A stretch of DNA of 64,000 nucleotides from Candidatus Nanoarchaeia archaeon (GTDB lineage: Archaea; Nanobdellota; Nanobdellia; Woesearchaeales; JACPBV01). Shown one piece after another: positions 18,586 through 28,535 of the stretch. Made by a program: the position numbers and the translations under genes. Numbering within the stretch: position 1 is the first letter of the stretch; each line of letters starts with the position of its first letter. The notes beneath the pieces were generated by a model. The model worked only from the letters and a program-made list of their open reading frames with translations. It was not told the DNA's origin and did no database searches. The stretch covers positions 18,938 through 82,937 of the forward strand of contig JANQNH010000021.1 of assembly GCA_028279655.1 (NCBI GenBank), given 5' to 3'.

Positions 18586-20931
18586 ATGGGTGGCGTTGAT
18601 GTTAAGACAATTCCAATTATTTCTATGTCTGATAAAGATATCTCTGCGTTCATAAAGAAGAATTCTCTTGCATTAAAGGTTGATGAATGCAGGAAGATTA
18701 CTGAGCTTATCGGCAGAGATCCTACGCTTACTGAGCTACATATGTTCAATATTGAGTGGAGCGAGCACTGCAGCTATAAGTCAAGCAGAGAGGTCCTTAA
18801 GATGTTGCCTACTTCTGGGCCCACTGTAATCCAAGGGCCTAAGGAGGATGCAGGGATAATTAAATTCGCTAAGGTTGATGGGGAGCAGTATGGGATTGTA
18901 ATTGCTCATGAAAGCCACAATCATCCATCACAGGTTGTCCCCTATGAAGGTGCGGCTACTGGAGTAGGAGGTATTGTAAGGGATGTTCTTTGCATGGGGG
19001 CTAGGGTTATAGCAACTGCTGACCCTTTGCGTTTTGGTGATGTTAGTGGGAAAAAGAAGAACTATGTGAAATATGTGGCAAATGCTGTTGTTGATGGTAT
19101 TGCTGGTTATGGTAATCCATTAGGCGTTCCAAATATTGCAGGGGATGTTTATTTTAATTCAAGCTTTGATGATAATTGTCTGGTGAATGTTGTTAGTTTA
19201 GGGCTGATAAAGGAGAAGGAGATCATACATTCAGCTGCTCCTTCTGATGCAGAAGGATATGATATTATCGTTGTAGGAAAAGCAACTGATAACTCTGGTT
19301 TTGGGGGAGCTGCTTTTGCTTCGCTTGTTTTGGATGAGGAAGAAGAGGAGTATAACAAAGGTGCTGTCCAGGTTCCTGATCCTTTTTTGAAGAATATATT
19401 GTTCAGGGCAACTGAGGAAGTCTTTAGGGTTGCTAGAGAGAAAGGAATCAAATTGGGTTTTAAGGACATGGGTGCTGGTGGTATTATGTGTGCCAGCTCT
19501 GAATTGTGTGAATCTGGTGGGTTCGGTGCTGATATTGATGTTGATAAGATACATATATCTATGAAGGATCTTCCTCCGTATGTTATTGCATGCGGGGAGA
19601 CACAGGAAAGGTTTACATGGATCAGCCCCCCTTCATTTACTCCAACAATCCTGAAGATATACAATAAGGACTTTGAGCTGCCTATGGTGGCTGAAGGAGC
19701 GCAGGCAAAGATCATTGGCCAGGTAACAAAGTCCACTGACTACATATTGAGGTGTGATGGAGAGATCGTATGCAATGTTGATGTTAATGTACTCACTAAA
19801 GGTATACTGTATGATAGAGAGAAGAAGGAGAATAAGAGGGGCTTTAAGGAACCAAGTCTTAAGGAGCCTTCTGATTATAGTAAGATTGGTTTGAGGATCT
19901 TAAACCATCCGAATATCGCTTCTAAGGCCAAGATCTACAAACATTATGATACTGAGGTTCAGGGCCTCGCTGTTATCCGTCCTGGGGAAGCAGATGCTGG
20001 TATACAAGCACCAATCCCTGGATGTAAAGCAGGATATGCCCTTTCTGTTGATCATAATCCCAAATATTCCCGTATTGATCCTTATATGGGTGCTGTCAAC
20101 GGTGTTGCTGAAGCTATGAGGAATGTTGCTGCTGTCGGCGCAATCCCTTATGGGATGACTGACTGTCTGAATTTTGGAAATCCTGAGGTAGCTGAAGCGT
20201 TTAATGATTTTGTGTTGAGTGTTGAAGGGCTTAGGGATGCTGCAACAAAGATATGCTGGAAGGGTGATGGTAAAAGTGCAGTCCCTTTTGTGTCTGGAAA
20301 TGTAAGTTTCTATAACGAAAGTGTTACTGGGAAGCAGGTCGATCCATCTCCTGTTATTGCCTGTATGGGTTATATGGATGATTATAGAAAGGCTATCACT
20401 ATGAAGCTAAAGGAAGAGGGTTCTTCGCTTTTTTTAGCTGGAGATAGGAAGGATGAGCTTGGTGGTTCGGTCTATTATGAGGTTAATGGTGAGATCGGTG
20501 CGAATGTCCCTAAGGTTGATTTCTCTAAAGAGAAGAATATGATCTATGGTGTTATTGATTGTATCGATAAAGGGCTTTTGTTGAGCTGTCATGATATATC
20601 TGATGGTGGTTTTTTTGCTTGTGTTTCGGAGATGATATTAGGAGGGGAAGCAGACGGTGTGATTGGGGCTTCTGTTAATCTTGATTCATCTTTAAGAGCT
20701 GATAAGTTATTGTTTTCAGAGTCGTCTGGGTTTGTTTTTGAGGCCAATGAAAAAAATATCAATAAAATAAAGTCCATATTTAATGAGTATGGTCTGGAGA
20801 TAATCAATATAGGAAAAACCACTAAAAATAAATCGTTAATAATCAATAATAATGATAAAAAGATAGTAGATCTATCAATTGATGAACTTAAAGAAGCCTG
20901 GACAAATGGTCTGGTGGAGGCATTAGAATGA
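18586..20931 (+). CDS. purL: Phosphoribosylformylglycinamidine synthase large subunit
   Basis: EWSEHCSYKSSR, HNHPSQVVPYEGAATGVGGIVRDV motifs. Confidence 0.96.
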   Translation: MGGVDVKTIPIISMSDKDISAFIKKNSLALKVDECRKITELIGRDPTLTELHMFNIEWSEHCSYKSSREVLKMLPTSGPTVIQGPKEDAGIIKFAKVDGEQYGIVIAHESHNHPSQVVPYEGAATGVGGIVRDVLCMGARVIATADPLRFGDVSGKKKNYVKYVANAVVDGIAGYGNPLGVPNIAGDVYFNSSFDDNCLVNVVSLGLIKEKEIIHSAAPSDAEGYDIIVVGKATDNSGFGGAAFASLVLDEEEEEYNKGAVQVPDPFLKNILFRATEEVFRVAREKGIKLGFKDMGAGGIMCASSELCESGGFGADIDVDKIHISMKDLPPYVIACGETQERFTWISPPSFTPTILKIYNKDFELPMVAEGAQAKIIGQVTKSTDYILRCDGEIVCNVDVNVLTKGILYDREKKENKRGFKEPSLKEPSDYSKIGLRILNHPNIASKAKIYKHYDTEVQGLAVIRPGEADAGIQAPIPGCKAGYALSVDHNPKYSRIDPYMGAVNGVAEAMRNVAAVGAIPYGMTDCLNFGNPEVAEAFNDFVLSVEGLRDAATKICWKGDGKSAVPFVSGNVSFYNESVTGKQVDPSPVIACMGYMDDYRKAITMKLKEEGSSLFLAGDRKDELGGSVYYEVNGEIGANVPKVDFSKEKNMIYGVIDCIDKGLLLSCHDISDGGFFACVSEMILGGEADGVIGASVNLDSSLRADKLLFSESSGFVFEANEKNINKIKSIFNEYGLEIINIGKTTKNKSLIINNNDKKIVDLSIDELKEAWTNGLVEALE

Positions 20932-21317
20932 GCCTTTATCTGTTATTAGTTGACGATAGGGAGAATGAGGTTGATGCCTGGGAAGGTTGTTTAGAAAGAG
21001 TGGAAGCAATAATGAACATGGGAATAAAATTTTTAAAAGCTTATGATGGGAAAAGTGCATTAGAATTGATTGATTCTCATTCAAATGATATATGTGGTGT
21101 TGTTACGGATTTAGGTGTAACCTCTGCTATAGATGGAATAGATGGGATAAAGATTATTGAGCATGCACGAGATAGGGTGAGTGATTTACCTGGATTACTA
21201 ATAACATCAAGAAGTCCACCAGCAGGATATATTGGAGTTACTGGTAATTTTTATGTAGCTAAACCAGTAGAGATTGCATTGCTAAGGCAAGTGGCAAGAG
21301 AGATGCTAAGTTTATGA
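20928..21317 (+). CDS. Stand-alone response-regulator receiver (REC) domain protein
   Basis: LLLVDDRE, VVTDLG, LLITSR, VAKPVE: acidic pair, phospho-Asp, Thr/Ser, Lys; overlaps purL stop by 4 bp. Confidence 0.8.
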   Translation: MSLYLLLVDDRENEVDAWEGCLERVEAIMNMGIKFLKAYDGKSALELIDSHSNDICGVVTDLGVTSAIDGIDGIKIIEHARDRVSDLPGLLITSRSPPAGYIGVTGNFYVAKPVEIALLRQVAREMLSL

Positions 21318-21327
21318 AGTATGTAAA

Positions 21328-22089
21328 ATGAAAAAAATCGCTGTGATAATGTTTCCAGGGAACAATTGTGAGAATGAGACAGCTAGAGCTATAATAGATG
21401 CTGGGATGAAAGCAAAGGTTGTAAGATGGAATGAAACTACTGGTCTTTCTGATTATGATGGTTATGTGCTTCCAGGTGGATGGAGCTATGAGGATAGGAT
21501 AAGGGCAGGAGTGATATCTGCCAAGGATCCTGTGATGGAGGTTATTAAGAGAGAAGTGGATTCTGGGAAGGTGGTTCTGGGTATATGCAACGGTTGCCAA
21601 ATACTGGTAGAGTCTGGGATTATACCTGGGCTAAAGGATAAGATACAGATGGCTCTTGCTCCAAACATCAACCCTTTTATCAATGGTTATTATTGTACCT
21701 GGATCAGGATCAAGAATAGCTGTAAAAGAACTACGGCCTTTAACATTACTATGGATGAAGATGAGACCATTCCTATTCCTATTGCACATGGAGAAGGAAG
21801 ATTTGCAACTAAGGATAATGATCTGATGGGGCAGTTGATCTCTAATGATCAATTGTTGTTCAGATATTGTGATGATATGGGGAATATTGCTGATAAGTTT
21901 CCTGTTAATCCAAATGGTTCACTAATCAATATTGCAGGAATTTGCAACAAGAAAGGGAATGTAGCTGCTATGATGCCTCATCCTGAAAGAGCAACATGGA
22001 TGCACCAGGTTCCTGGGATGCACATTAAAGGAGAAGAGTTTGGTCCTGGGATGAAGATATTTAAGTCAATTAAGGAGTATCTAAAATGA
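21328..22089 (+). CDS. purQ: Phosphoribosylformylglycinamidine synthase, glutaminase subunit
   Basis: FPGNNCENETARA, GICNGCQIL, PHPERA. Confidence 0.95.
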   Translation: MKKIAVIMFPGNNCENETARAIIDAGMKAKVVRWNETTGLSDYDGYVLPGGWSYEDRIRAGVISAKDPVMEVIKREVDSGKVVLGICNGCQILVESGIIPGLKDKIQMALAPNINPFINGYYCTWIRIKNSCKRTTAFNITMDEDETIPIPIAHGEGRFATKDNDLMGQLISNDQLLFRYCDDMGNIADKFPVNPNGSLINIAGICNKKGNVAAMMPHPERATWMHQVPGMHIKGEEFGPGMKIFKSIKEYLK

Positions 22090-22520
22090 CCAATGTAGAA
22101 TTGTTTGTTGGATTAAAGATCCCTGATACAACAGCTATAACTACTTTTCACACTATTGAAAGAATGGGTATTGGGGTTAATAAGGTTAAGAGGGAGATCT
22201 ACTATAGGTTTGATATTGAGGGGGATGCTTCCAGGTTTTCTGATAAGGTGAGTAAGATTGATGTTTTGGTGAATGCAAATAAGAACAAGTTTTCTCTTAA
22301 GTTGGATAAGGAAGAAGGTGTTTTTTACATATTGGTCAAAGAGAGTGATGATAAATGTTCTGGATTGTTGAAGACATTGCATAAGTTGGGGCTTAGCGAG
22401 ATAAAGAGTATGGAGAAAGGGGTTTTGTGGTCTTTATATGTTGATTCTTTGGATATTGCCAAAGAGATTGCTTCAAAATTGCTGTTTAACGAGAACTATC
22501 AGGATATTGAGGTTTTGTAG
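22086..22520 (+). CDS. purS: PurS-like protein with C-terminal extension
   Basis: Position after purQ; PurS-like N-terminal region. Confidence 0.6.
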   Translation: MTNVELFVGLKIPDTTAITTFHTIERMGIGVNKVKREIYYRFDIEGDASRFSDKVSKIDVLVNANKNKFSLKLDKEEGVFYILVKESDDKCSGLLKTLHKLGLSEIKSMEKGVLWSLYVDSLDIAKEIASKLLFNENYQDIEVL

Positions 22521-22584
22521 GGCTTTCTGTATATGACTACTAAACAATAGAAATATTTTAATATTTGATAATATTCCCTTACTT

Positions 22585-23259
22585 ATGGATGATCTCATAA
22601 AGGGTTTAAGGAATCAAATAATCGGTTATTTAAAACATAGTCTGGTAAGAGACTATAATGAATTAACTTCCTTTCTCAAGGCACAGATTATAGAATTATT
22701 GCATTCTAAGTATGGAGCCGAACCAGTAGAGAATGATCCCTCTCATGTTGCTTTTTCTCAAATTGGGGAAATACATGGGGAGCATTATCCTGTGAGGGAA
22801 AAGGATTATTCTGCCTGGGTTGCTAACTCAATGGTTGTACCTATCTATTCTAGGTATGGATTACATACCTTGGAAGAGGTAATGGGTTTAAGGCAGAGAG
22901 AAGTGGATCATGCCAGGGAAACAGGAACTAGAATAACAAGGGATTTGACTGTGATTTTCTCACCCAATACATGGTATCTTGTTGAGGATAGTGGTGAAGC
23001 CGAGCCTTCAGAATTTGAAAATTTTGTAAACAATGCCAGTAAGGACATTATGCAACTGATGTGGGGGATAGCAGAAAGAAAAGATGCTTTTGAGTTTTGT
23101 CCAGATATATTTGATCCAAATCCAGATTTATCCCTAAGGATAAATGATGATATAATAAGAAGCATTTATAATGGCAAAGATGCTTCGCCTTTAACAAAAA
23201 AGATCATGCAGGATTATAAACCTGAAAAACCAAATGGAATTAGTAATGTTGCAGCTTAA
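22585..23259 (+). CDS. Hypothetical protein
   Basis: 224-aa ORF. Confidence 0.45.
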   Translation: MDDLIKGLRNQIIGYLKHSLVRDYNELTSFLKAQIIELLHSKYGAEPVENDPSHVAFSQIGEIHGEHYPVREKDYSAWVANSMVVPIYSRYGLHTLEEVMGLRQREVDHARETGTRITRDLTVIFSPNTWYLVEDSGEAEPSEFENFVNNASKDIMQLMWGIAERKDAFEFCPDIFDPNPDLSLRINDDIIRSIYNGKDASPLTKKIMQDYKPEKPNGISNVAA

Positions 23260-23334
23260 TTCTTAATAATTCCATAATTTTTCAATTATTACCAATAACA
23301 AAATATTTAAAAAGAGAACGGCATTTCCTTCTAT

Positions 23335-24867
23335 ATGCTGGTGGTTATTAATTTCGGTTCTCAACTGGCCCATTTGATAGCAAGAAGAGTGAGAGACCTG
23401 GGCGTTTATTCTGAAATTGTTCCTTATGACATTTCTGCTGATAAGATAAAGGAGATGGGCCCTTCTGGGATTATATTATCTGGCGGGCCTTCATCTGTGC
23501 ATGAGAAAGGGGCTCCTTTGATTGATGAGAAGATATTTGAATTAGGTATCCCTGTTCTTGGCATATGTTATGGGCTTCAGCTTATCGGAAAGGTGTTTGG
23601 GAAGGTAGAAGAGCACCAGATAAAAGAGTATGGAAAAAAGATCATTGAAGTTAATAAAAATGGTAAGCTATTGAATGGGCTTTCAAAGAAAGAACAGGTA
23701 TGGATGAGCCATGGTGATTCTATAACTGCTCTTCCTGGATTTGATATTCTTGCAGATACTGGTTTCTGCAAGGTTGCTGCTGCCGAGAATAATGAAAAGA
23801 AGATCTATGGTGTCCAGTTCCATCCAGAGGTTGTGCATACATTAAAAGGAAACCATATCATTAAGAACTTTATCTTTGATATATGCAAAGCAAAGAAGGA
23901 TTTTAACATCAAGGATATGGCAAAGAAGCTTATTGAAGAGATAAAAGAGACAGTTGGAGAGGATTCTGTTTTGATGGGGACTTCCGGAGGAGTAGACAGC
24001 ACTGTTGCTGCTGTATTGCTTCATAAGGCTATCGGAGACAGATTACATTGCATATTCATCGATCATGGGCTTGTGAGGAAGAATGAAAGAGAAGAGGTAG
24101 AAAATTCTTTTAAGAAGCATTTTCGATTTGAGAATTTCTATTCTGTTGATGCCTCTTCATTATTTTTAAAGAAGCTAAAAGGAGTTATTGATCCTGAAGA
24201 GAAGAGGAAGATAATAGGGCATACATTTATAGAGGTTTTTGAGAAAAAGGCCAAGGAGCTTGAAAAATCCAACCCCAAAATCAGGTTTTTGGGCCAGGGA
24301 ACTATTTATCCGGATAGGATTGAATCTGCCCAGCCTTCGAAGCAGGCTTCAAAGATCAAATCCCATCATAACCTTACTTTGCCTGAGAAGATGCATCTAA
24401 AGGTGATTGAGCCTTTAAAGGACCTGTATAAGGATGGTGTAAGAAAGCTAGGTAAGGAGTTAGGAGTTGATGATGAACTTTTGAACAGACATCCTTTTCC
24501 TGGACCAGGGCTAGGAATAAGGATATTAGGAGAGGTTACTTCAGATAGATTAGACATACTTAGGGAAGCAGATAATATATTTATAGAAGAATTGCGGTCG
24601 TCTGGATATTATAATAAAGTATGGCAGACACTTGCTGCTTTATTTCCTGTCAAGGCAGTGGGGGTCATGGGAGATGCCCGTACTTATGAATATGTCATAA
24701 GTCTTCGTGCTGTTACTTCTGTTGATGCTATGACTGCTGACTGGGCAAAGATACCCAATGATGTTCTTGAGCGTATTTCTTCCAGGATTGTTAATGAGGT
24801 CAAGGGAGTAAATAGGGTTGTCTATGATATCACTCAGAAGCCACCAGGAACAATCGAGTATGAATGA
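23335..24867 (+). CDS. guaA: GMP synthase (fused glutaminase plus synthetase)
   Basis: GICYGLQ, SGGVDSTVAA, RHPFPGPGLGIRILG, C-terminal KPPGTIEYE. Confidence 0.97.
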   Translation: MLVVINFGSQLAHLIARRVRDLGVYSEIVPYDISADKIKEMGPSGIILSGGPSSVHEKGAPLIDEKIFELGIPVLGICYGLQLIGKVFGKVEEHQIKEYGKKIIEVNKNGKLLNGLSKKEQVWMSHGDSITALPGFDILADTGFCKVAAAENNEKKIYGVQFHPEVVHTLKGNHIIKNFIFDICKAKKDFNIKDMAKKLIEEIKETVGEDSVLMGTSGGVDSTVAAVLLHKAIGDRLHCIFIDHGLVRKNEREEVENSFKKHFRFENFYSVDASSLFLKKLKGVIDPEEKRKIIGHTFIEVFEKKAKELEKSNPKIRFLGQGTIYPDRIESAQPSKQASKIKSHHNLTLPEKMHLKVIEPLKDLYKDGVRKLGKELGVDDELLNRHPFPGPGLGIRILGEVTSDRLDILREADNIFIEELRSSGYYNKVWQTLAALFPVKAVGVMGDARTYEYVISLRAVTSVDAMTADWAKIPNDVLERISSRIVNEVKGVNRVVYDITQKPPGTIEYE

Positions 24868-25596
24868 TCAGGTTGTGGGAATTGTCTTTCTTATTTGTGC
24901 AGCGGTTATGTAATCTTCTCCCTTTAATGCAATCATCACATCAGTATGTTTGCGGAGTGTTCTTCCTTTTACAGTTCCTCCGAGTATCTCACTACATAAA
25001 TTACTAGAGTAGTCTGCAAAGCGTGAACCCCCGCTAAATCTATGTAAATCGTCAGCAAGGACCTGGAACTCTCTTGGTTTTCCTCTTGCACGCATTAGGG
25101 GTATCAAGTATTCTCTTAAGATATAGCGCTTGAGATCTGCATCTGAGTAGTCTTTATATGTTCTCTTTCTTGTATCTTCTGGTAGGACCTTACGGTTACC
25201 GTCTTGCTGGTCTAAATAACGCAGAGCATAATATTGTGAGGCCAAAAGAATTGCATGTTTACATCTATCAGGACTAGAAAATTCGTTTGGAACATAGAGG
25301 ATATCACATTCTTTAGGTAAGGCATTCTCATGGGAGATATTATGAAGAAAAGCATGATGAAATTTTTGAGGGGCTCTCTTTTGTTCTTTGGTCTGTCTCC
25401 CCATTATGATAGTCCTTGCAGTATGCAGTTCCTCCACAGACATATTTACTTTTCTTAGAAAATCTTCTGTGTTACATGAAGTATATGCGGCAATTATTAT
25501 TGGGTCTGCTGTTACTTCAGGCTGAAATATAGAATAAACTACGGCTCTTCCTTCAAGAGCCTCCCAATCTCCCTGTTTTAATATCATCTCTAACAT
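24868..25596 (-). CDS. Hypothetical protein
   Basis: 242-aa ORF. Confidence 0.45.
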   Translation of the reverse strand: MLEMILKQGDWEALEGRAVVYSIFQPEVTADPIIIAAYTSCNTEDFLRKVNMSVEELHTARTIIMGRQTKEQKRAPQKFHHAFLHNISHENALPKECDILYVPNEFSSPDRCKHAILLASQYYALRYLDQQDGNRKVLPEDTRKRTYKDYSDADLKRYILREYLIPLMRARGKPREFQVLADDLHRFSGGSRFADYSSNLCSEILGGTVKGRTLRKHTDVMIALKGEDYITAAQIRKTIPTT

Positions 25597-25684
25597 TCTG
25601 GTTATAGGTAGTCTAAATGTACTTATTAATCTTTCTATTTTTGCTACTTACTGATAGTTACATATAGAATTAATCTGTTTTGTG

Positions 25685-26284
25685 TTATGCTTGACCTTTA
25701 GATTCTCCTGTTACGACTCCACCTGCTATGAGATGAGATACTCTAATTGGCTCGGGTATTAGTGATCTCGTGCAGGTTAGCTTTAGAATCTCTTTTGCTT
25801 TCTTTTTTGTTATGCCTTTTCTTTGGATATAGATCTGGTTTATTTTTTCAACTGGTCCTGCTTTTTGCATCAGTTTGAATTTGCTTTGTTTTTTTAGTTT
25901 CTTTAGGGTATCTTCTATCTTCTTGAAGTTTGGATATTTTCTTATTACAACCATTACTGGGATCTTGGTTTGTTTGTTTAGTTCATGTATATCTATTACG
26001 TTGAATCCTGCCAAGGCAATTCCGTTAATAAGTATGCATCTTAATTGTACTTTGTATTTGCTCTTGTTGATCATCTCTATGAGTTTTTTTGTTGAGTTGT
26101 TGCCATCTATAGATACTTTTGTTGTTAGTATCCCGTCCAATAAGGTTCCACCCCTAAAGACTGTCCCTATGACTATAACGTTTCCTTTTTTGAACTTCTT
26201 GAATGGAGAATCGTCAATTCCTATTGTACGTATCTCTTTTTTGTACATTTTAAGATTAATGAAGCCTGTAGAGGCCTTCTGCAA
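25685..26284 (-). CDS. DUF99 family (endonuclease V-like fold) protein
   Basis: GIDDSPF, VVGTVFRGG-like, LINGIALAGFNVIDI. Confidence 0.8.
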   Translation of the reverse strand: MQKASTGFINLKMYKKEIRTIGIDDSPFKKFKKGNVIVIGTVFRGGTLLDGILTTKVSIDGNNSTKKLIEMINKSKYKVQLRCILINGIALAGFNVIDIHELNKQTKIPVMVVIRKYPNFKKIEDTLKKLKKQSKFKLMQKAGPVEKINQIYIQRKGITKKKAKEILKLTCTRSLIPEPIRVSHLIAGGVVTGESKGQA

Positions 26285-26585
26285 CCATTAGAGCAGCTGT
26301 AACTAAAGGGGCGGTTGAGGAAACTGCTTCTGGGAGAAATGTTTTTACGAAGTATAATGCTGCTATTATAATGAATATCAGAGGTACACCTATTCCTATT
26401 ATCTTATTTGTCCCTCCTGTTATATTTCCTACAATGGCGAATGCTTCATGTGCAATGAAAATAACTATGCCTATTACCACTAGGTTATAATCTAGAAAGG
26501 TATCTGGGATTATCTCAAAATAGGTCAGACCTATAAAGATACCGAAGAGGATAAGCACTATCCCTGTGATTCTAGCTAATACCAT
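26256..26585 (-). CDS. Small membrane protein
   Basis: Multiple hydrophobic segments. Confidence 0.5.
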   Translation of the reverse strand: MVLARITGIVLILFGIFIGLTYFEIIPDTFLDYNLVVIGIVIFIAHEAFAIVGNITGGTNKIIGIGVPLIFIIIAALYFVKTFLPEAVSSTAPLVTAALMVAEGLYRLH

Positions 26586-26632
26586 TTTAATTCATAATGC
26601 TTATAAAGACATTATCGATTCCTCTATATAAA

Positions 26633-28459
26633 ATGTGTGGTATTGTTGGGTATATTGGGGGTAGGCAAGCCAGTGGAATTTTATTAAACTCAATCAAAAG
26701 ATTAGAGTATAGAGGGTATGATTCAGCTGGTATAGCGACCACTATTGGAGGCAAGATTCTCCTTAAAAAGGATATTGGAAAGATAGACGAAGTAGATAAA
26801 AAAGTGAATTTTTCCGAATTAAAAGGTGATATCGGCATTGCACATACGAGATGGGCTACTTGCGGGAAGGTAACTAAAGATAATGCCCACCCACATACTG
26901 GCTGCGGTGGAAAGATTGCGATCATCCATAATGGAATCATCGAGAACCACTCTGAACTACATGAAGAGTTGGCTGAGAAAGGACATAGGTTTGTTTCTGA
27001 AACTGATACAGAGGTGATTGTACACCTTATTGAAGATAATTACAAGGGAGATCTCAAGGAAGCTGTATTGGTGGCTTTGAAGAAGCTGGAAGGATCTTAT
27101 GCGCTGGGTGTTATCCATTCTGATCATAATGAACTGGTAGCTGCCAGGAATGATAGCCCTTTGATCATTGGTGTTGGAGATGGAGAGAACTTTATCGCTT
27201 CTGACGTCCCTGCTATTTTAGACCATACAAAGAAGGTCATCTATCTTGATAACGAGGAAGTTGCAGTCCTGAAAAAAGATGGATTAGAGGTGTTTGGTCT
27301 TGATGGCAATAAAAGAGAGAAGGAGGTCCATGAGGTAGATTGGGATTCTACGCAGGCAGAGAAACAAGGATATAAACATTTTATGCTAAAGGAGATCTTT
27401 GAGCAGCCTCAAGCTGTTACCGAAGCCATAAAAGGCAGGGTGGAGGATTCTAACATAATGATAAAGGATGAGATTGGCCTTAGTGAAGAGCAGATTAAGA
27501 AGATTAACAGGATAATAATCGTTGCTTGTGGAACCTCGTGGCACGCTGGCCTGGTTGGGGAGTTTATGCTTGAGGAATTGGTGGATATACCTGTTGAAGT
27601 TGAGTATGCATCTGAATTTAGGTATAGGGACCCTATTGTTGATGAAAATACGCTTGTAATCGCAATCTCACAAAGTGGAGAAACTGCCGATACCTTGGCT
27701 GCCTTAAGGGAAGCGAAGAAAAAAGGAGCTAAGGTAGTTTCTATTGTCAACGTCAAAGGAAGCTCTATAGACAGGGAATCTGACAGCGTTATCTATACAT
27801 ATGCTGGTCCTGAGATAGGTGTTGCTTCTACAAAGGCATTCACTTCACAGTTGGTCGTTTTGTACCTCATCACTGTATATTTTGGAAAACTAAAGGGGTT
27901 GCTGCCTGAGGAACAGGTAAGAAACAGGGTTAGGGACCTTAGGAAGCTGCCTCTGCAGATGCAGTCTGTTTTAGAGGAGAAGGATTACATTAAGCTGCAT
28001 GCTGAAAAGTTCTATCAGAGGAAAAATGCATTGTATTTGGGGAGAGGGATTAACTACCCTATTGCTCTGGAGGGTGCCCTGAAGCTAAAGGAGATCTCTT
28101 ATATACATGCTGAGGGGTATCCTGCTGCTGAGATGAAACATGGTCCTATTGCCCTTATAGATAAGGATATGCCTGTTGTATTTATTGCCACCAAGGACGA
28201 CAGAACATATAAGAAGGTCCTAAGCAATATCGAGGAGGTCAAGTCCAGAGGGGGGGAGGTAATTGCCATCGAAAGCAAAGGGGATGACGATGTTAAGAAA
28301 ATAGTCGACCATAATTTTTATATTCCTGAGAATTCATATATATTGACACCAATATTGGCTGTGATTCCTCTGCAATTGTTGGCTTATTATATCGCTGATC
28401 TAAAAGGATGTAGCGTCGATAATCCCCGCAACCTCGCTAAAGCGGTAAGTGTGGAGTAA
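26633..28459 (+). CDS. glmS: Glutamine-fructose-6-phosphate aminotransferase
   Basis: MCGIVGYIG N-terminus (ATG at 26633), SIS domains, C-terminal DNPRNLAKAVSVE. Confidence 0.97.
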   Translation: MCGIVGYIGGRQASGILLNSIKRLEYRGYDSAGIATTIGGKILLKKDIGKIDEVDKKVNFSELKGDIGIAHTRWATCGKVTKDNAHPHTGCGGKIAIIHNGIIENHSELHEELAEKGHRFVSETDTEVIVHLIEDNYKGDLKEAVLVALKKLEGSYALGVIHSDHNELVAARNDSPLIIGVGDGENFIASDVPAILDHTKKVIYLDNEEVAVLKKDGLEVFGLDGNKREKEVHEVDWDSTQAEKQGYKHFMLKEIFEQPQAVTEAIKGRVEDSNIMIKDEIGLSEEQIKKINRIIIVACGTSWHAGLVGEFMLEELVDIPVEVEYASEFRYRDPIVDENTLVIAISQSGETADTLAALREAKKKGAKVVSIVNVKGSSIDRESDSVIYTYAGPEIGVASTKAFTSQLVVLYLITVYFGKLKGLLPEEQVRNRVRDLRKLPLQMQSVLEEKDYIKLHAEKFYQRKNALYLGRGINYPIALEGALKLKEISYIHAEGYPAAEMKHGPIALIDKDMPVVFIATKDDRTYKKVLSNIEEVKSRGGEVIAIESKGDDDVKKIVDHNFYIPENSYILTPILAVIPLQLLAYYIADLKGCSVDNPRNLAKAVSVE

Positions 28460-28535
28460 CCAATAAATCTTATTATTTCTGTTACAATAGAAAGATTTAA
28501 ATATTTTAGTTGTTTTCCAATAATAGGGCATTCTT

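Noticed and set aside
23335-24867. Fused GuaA as novel in an archaeon
   Set aside because: Fused GMP synthases occur in some archaea; noted only as a feature
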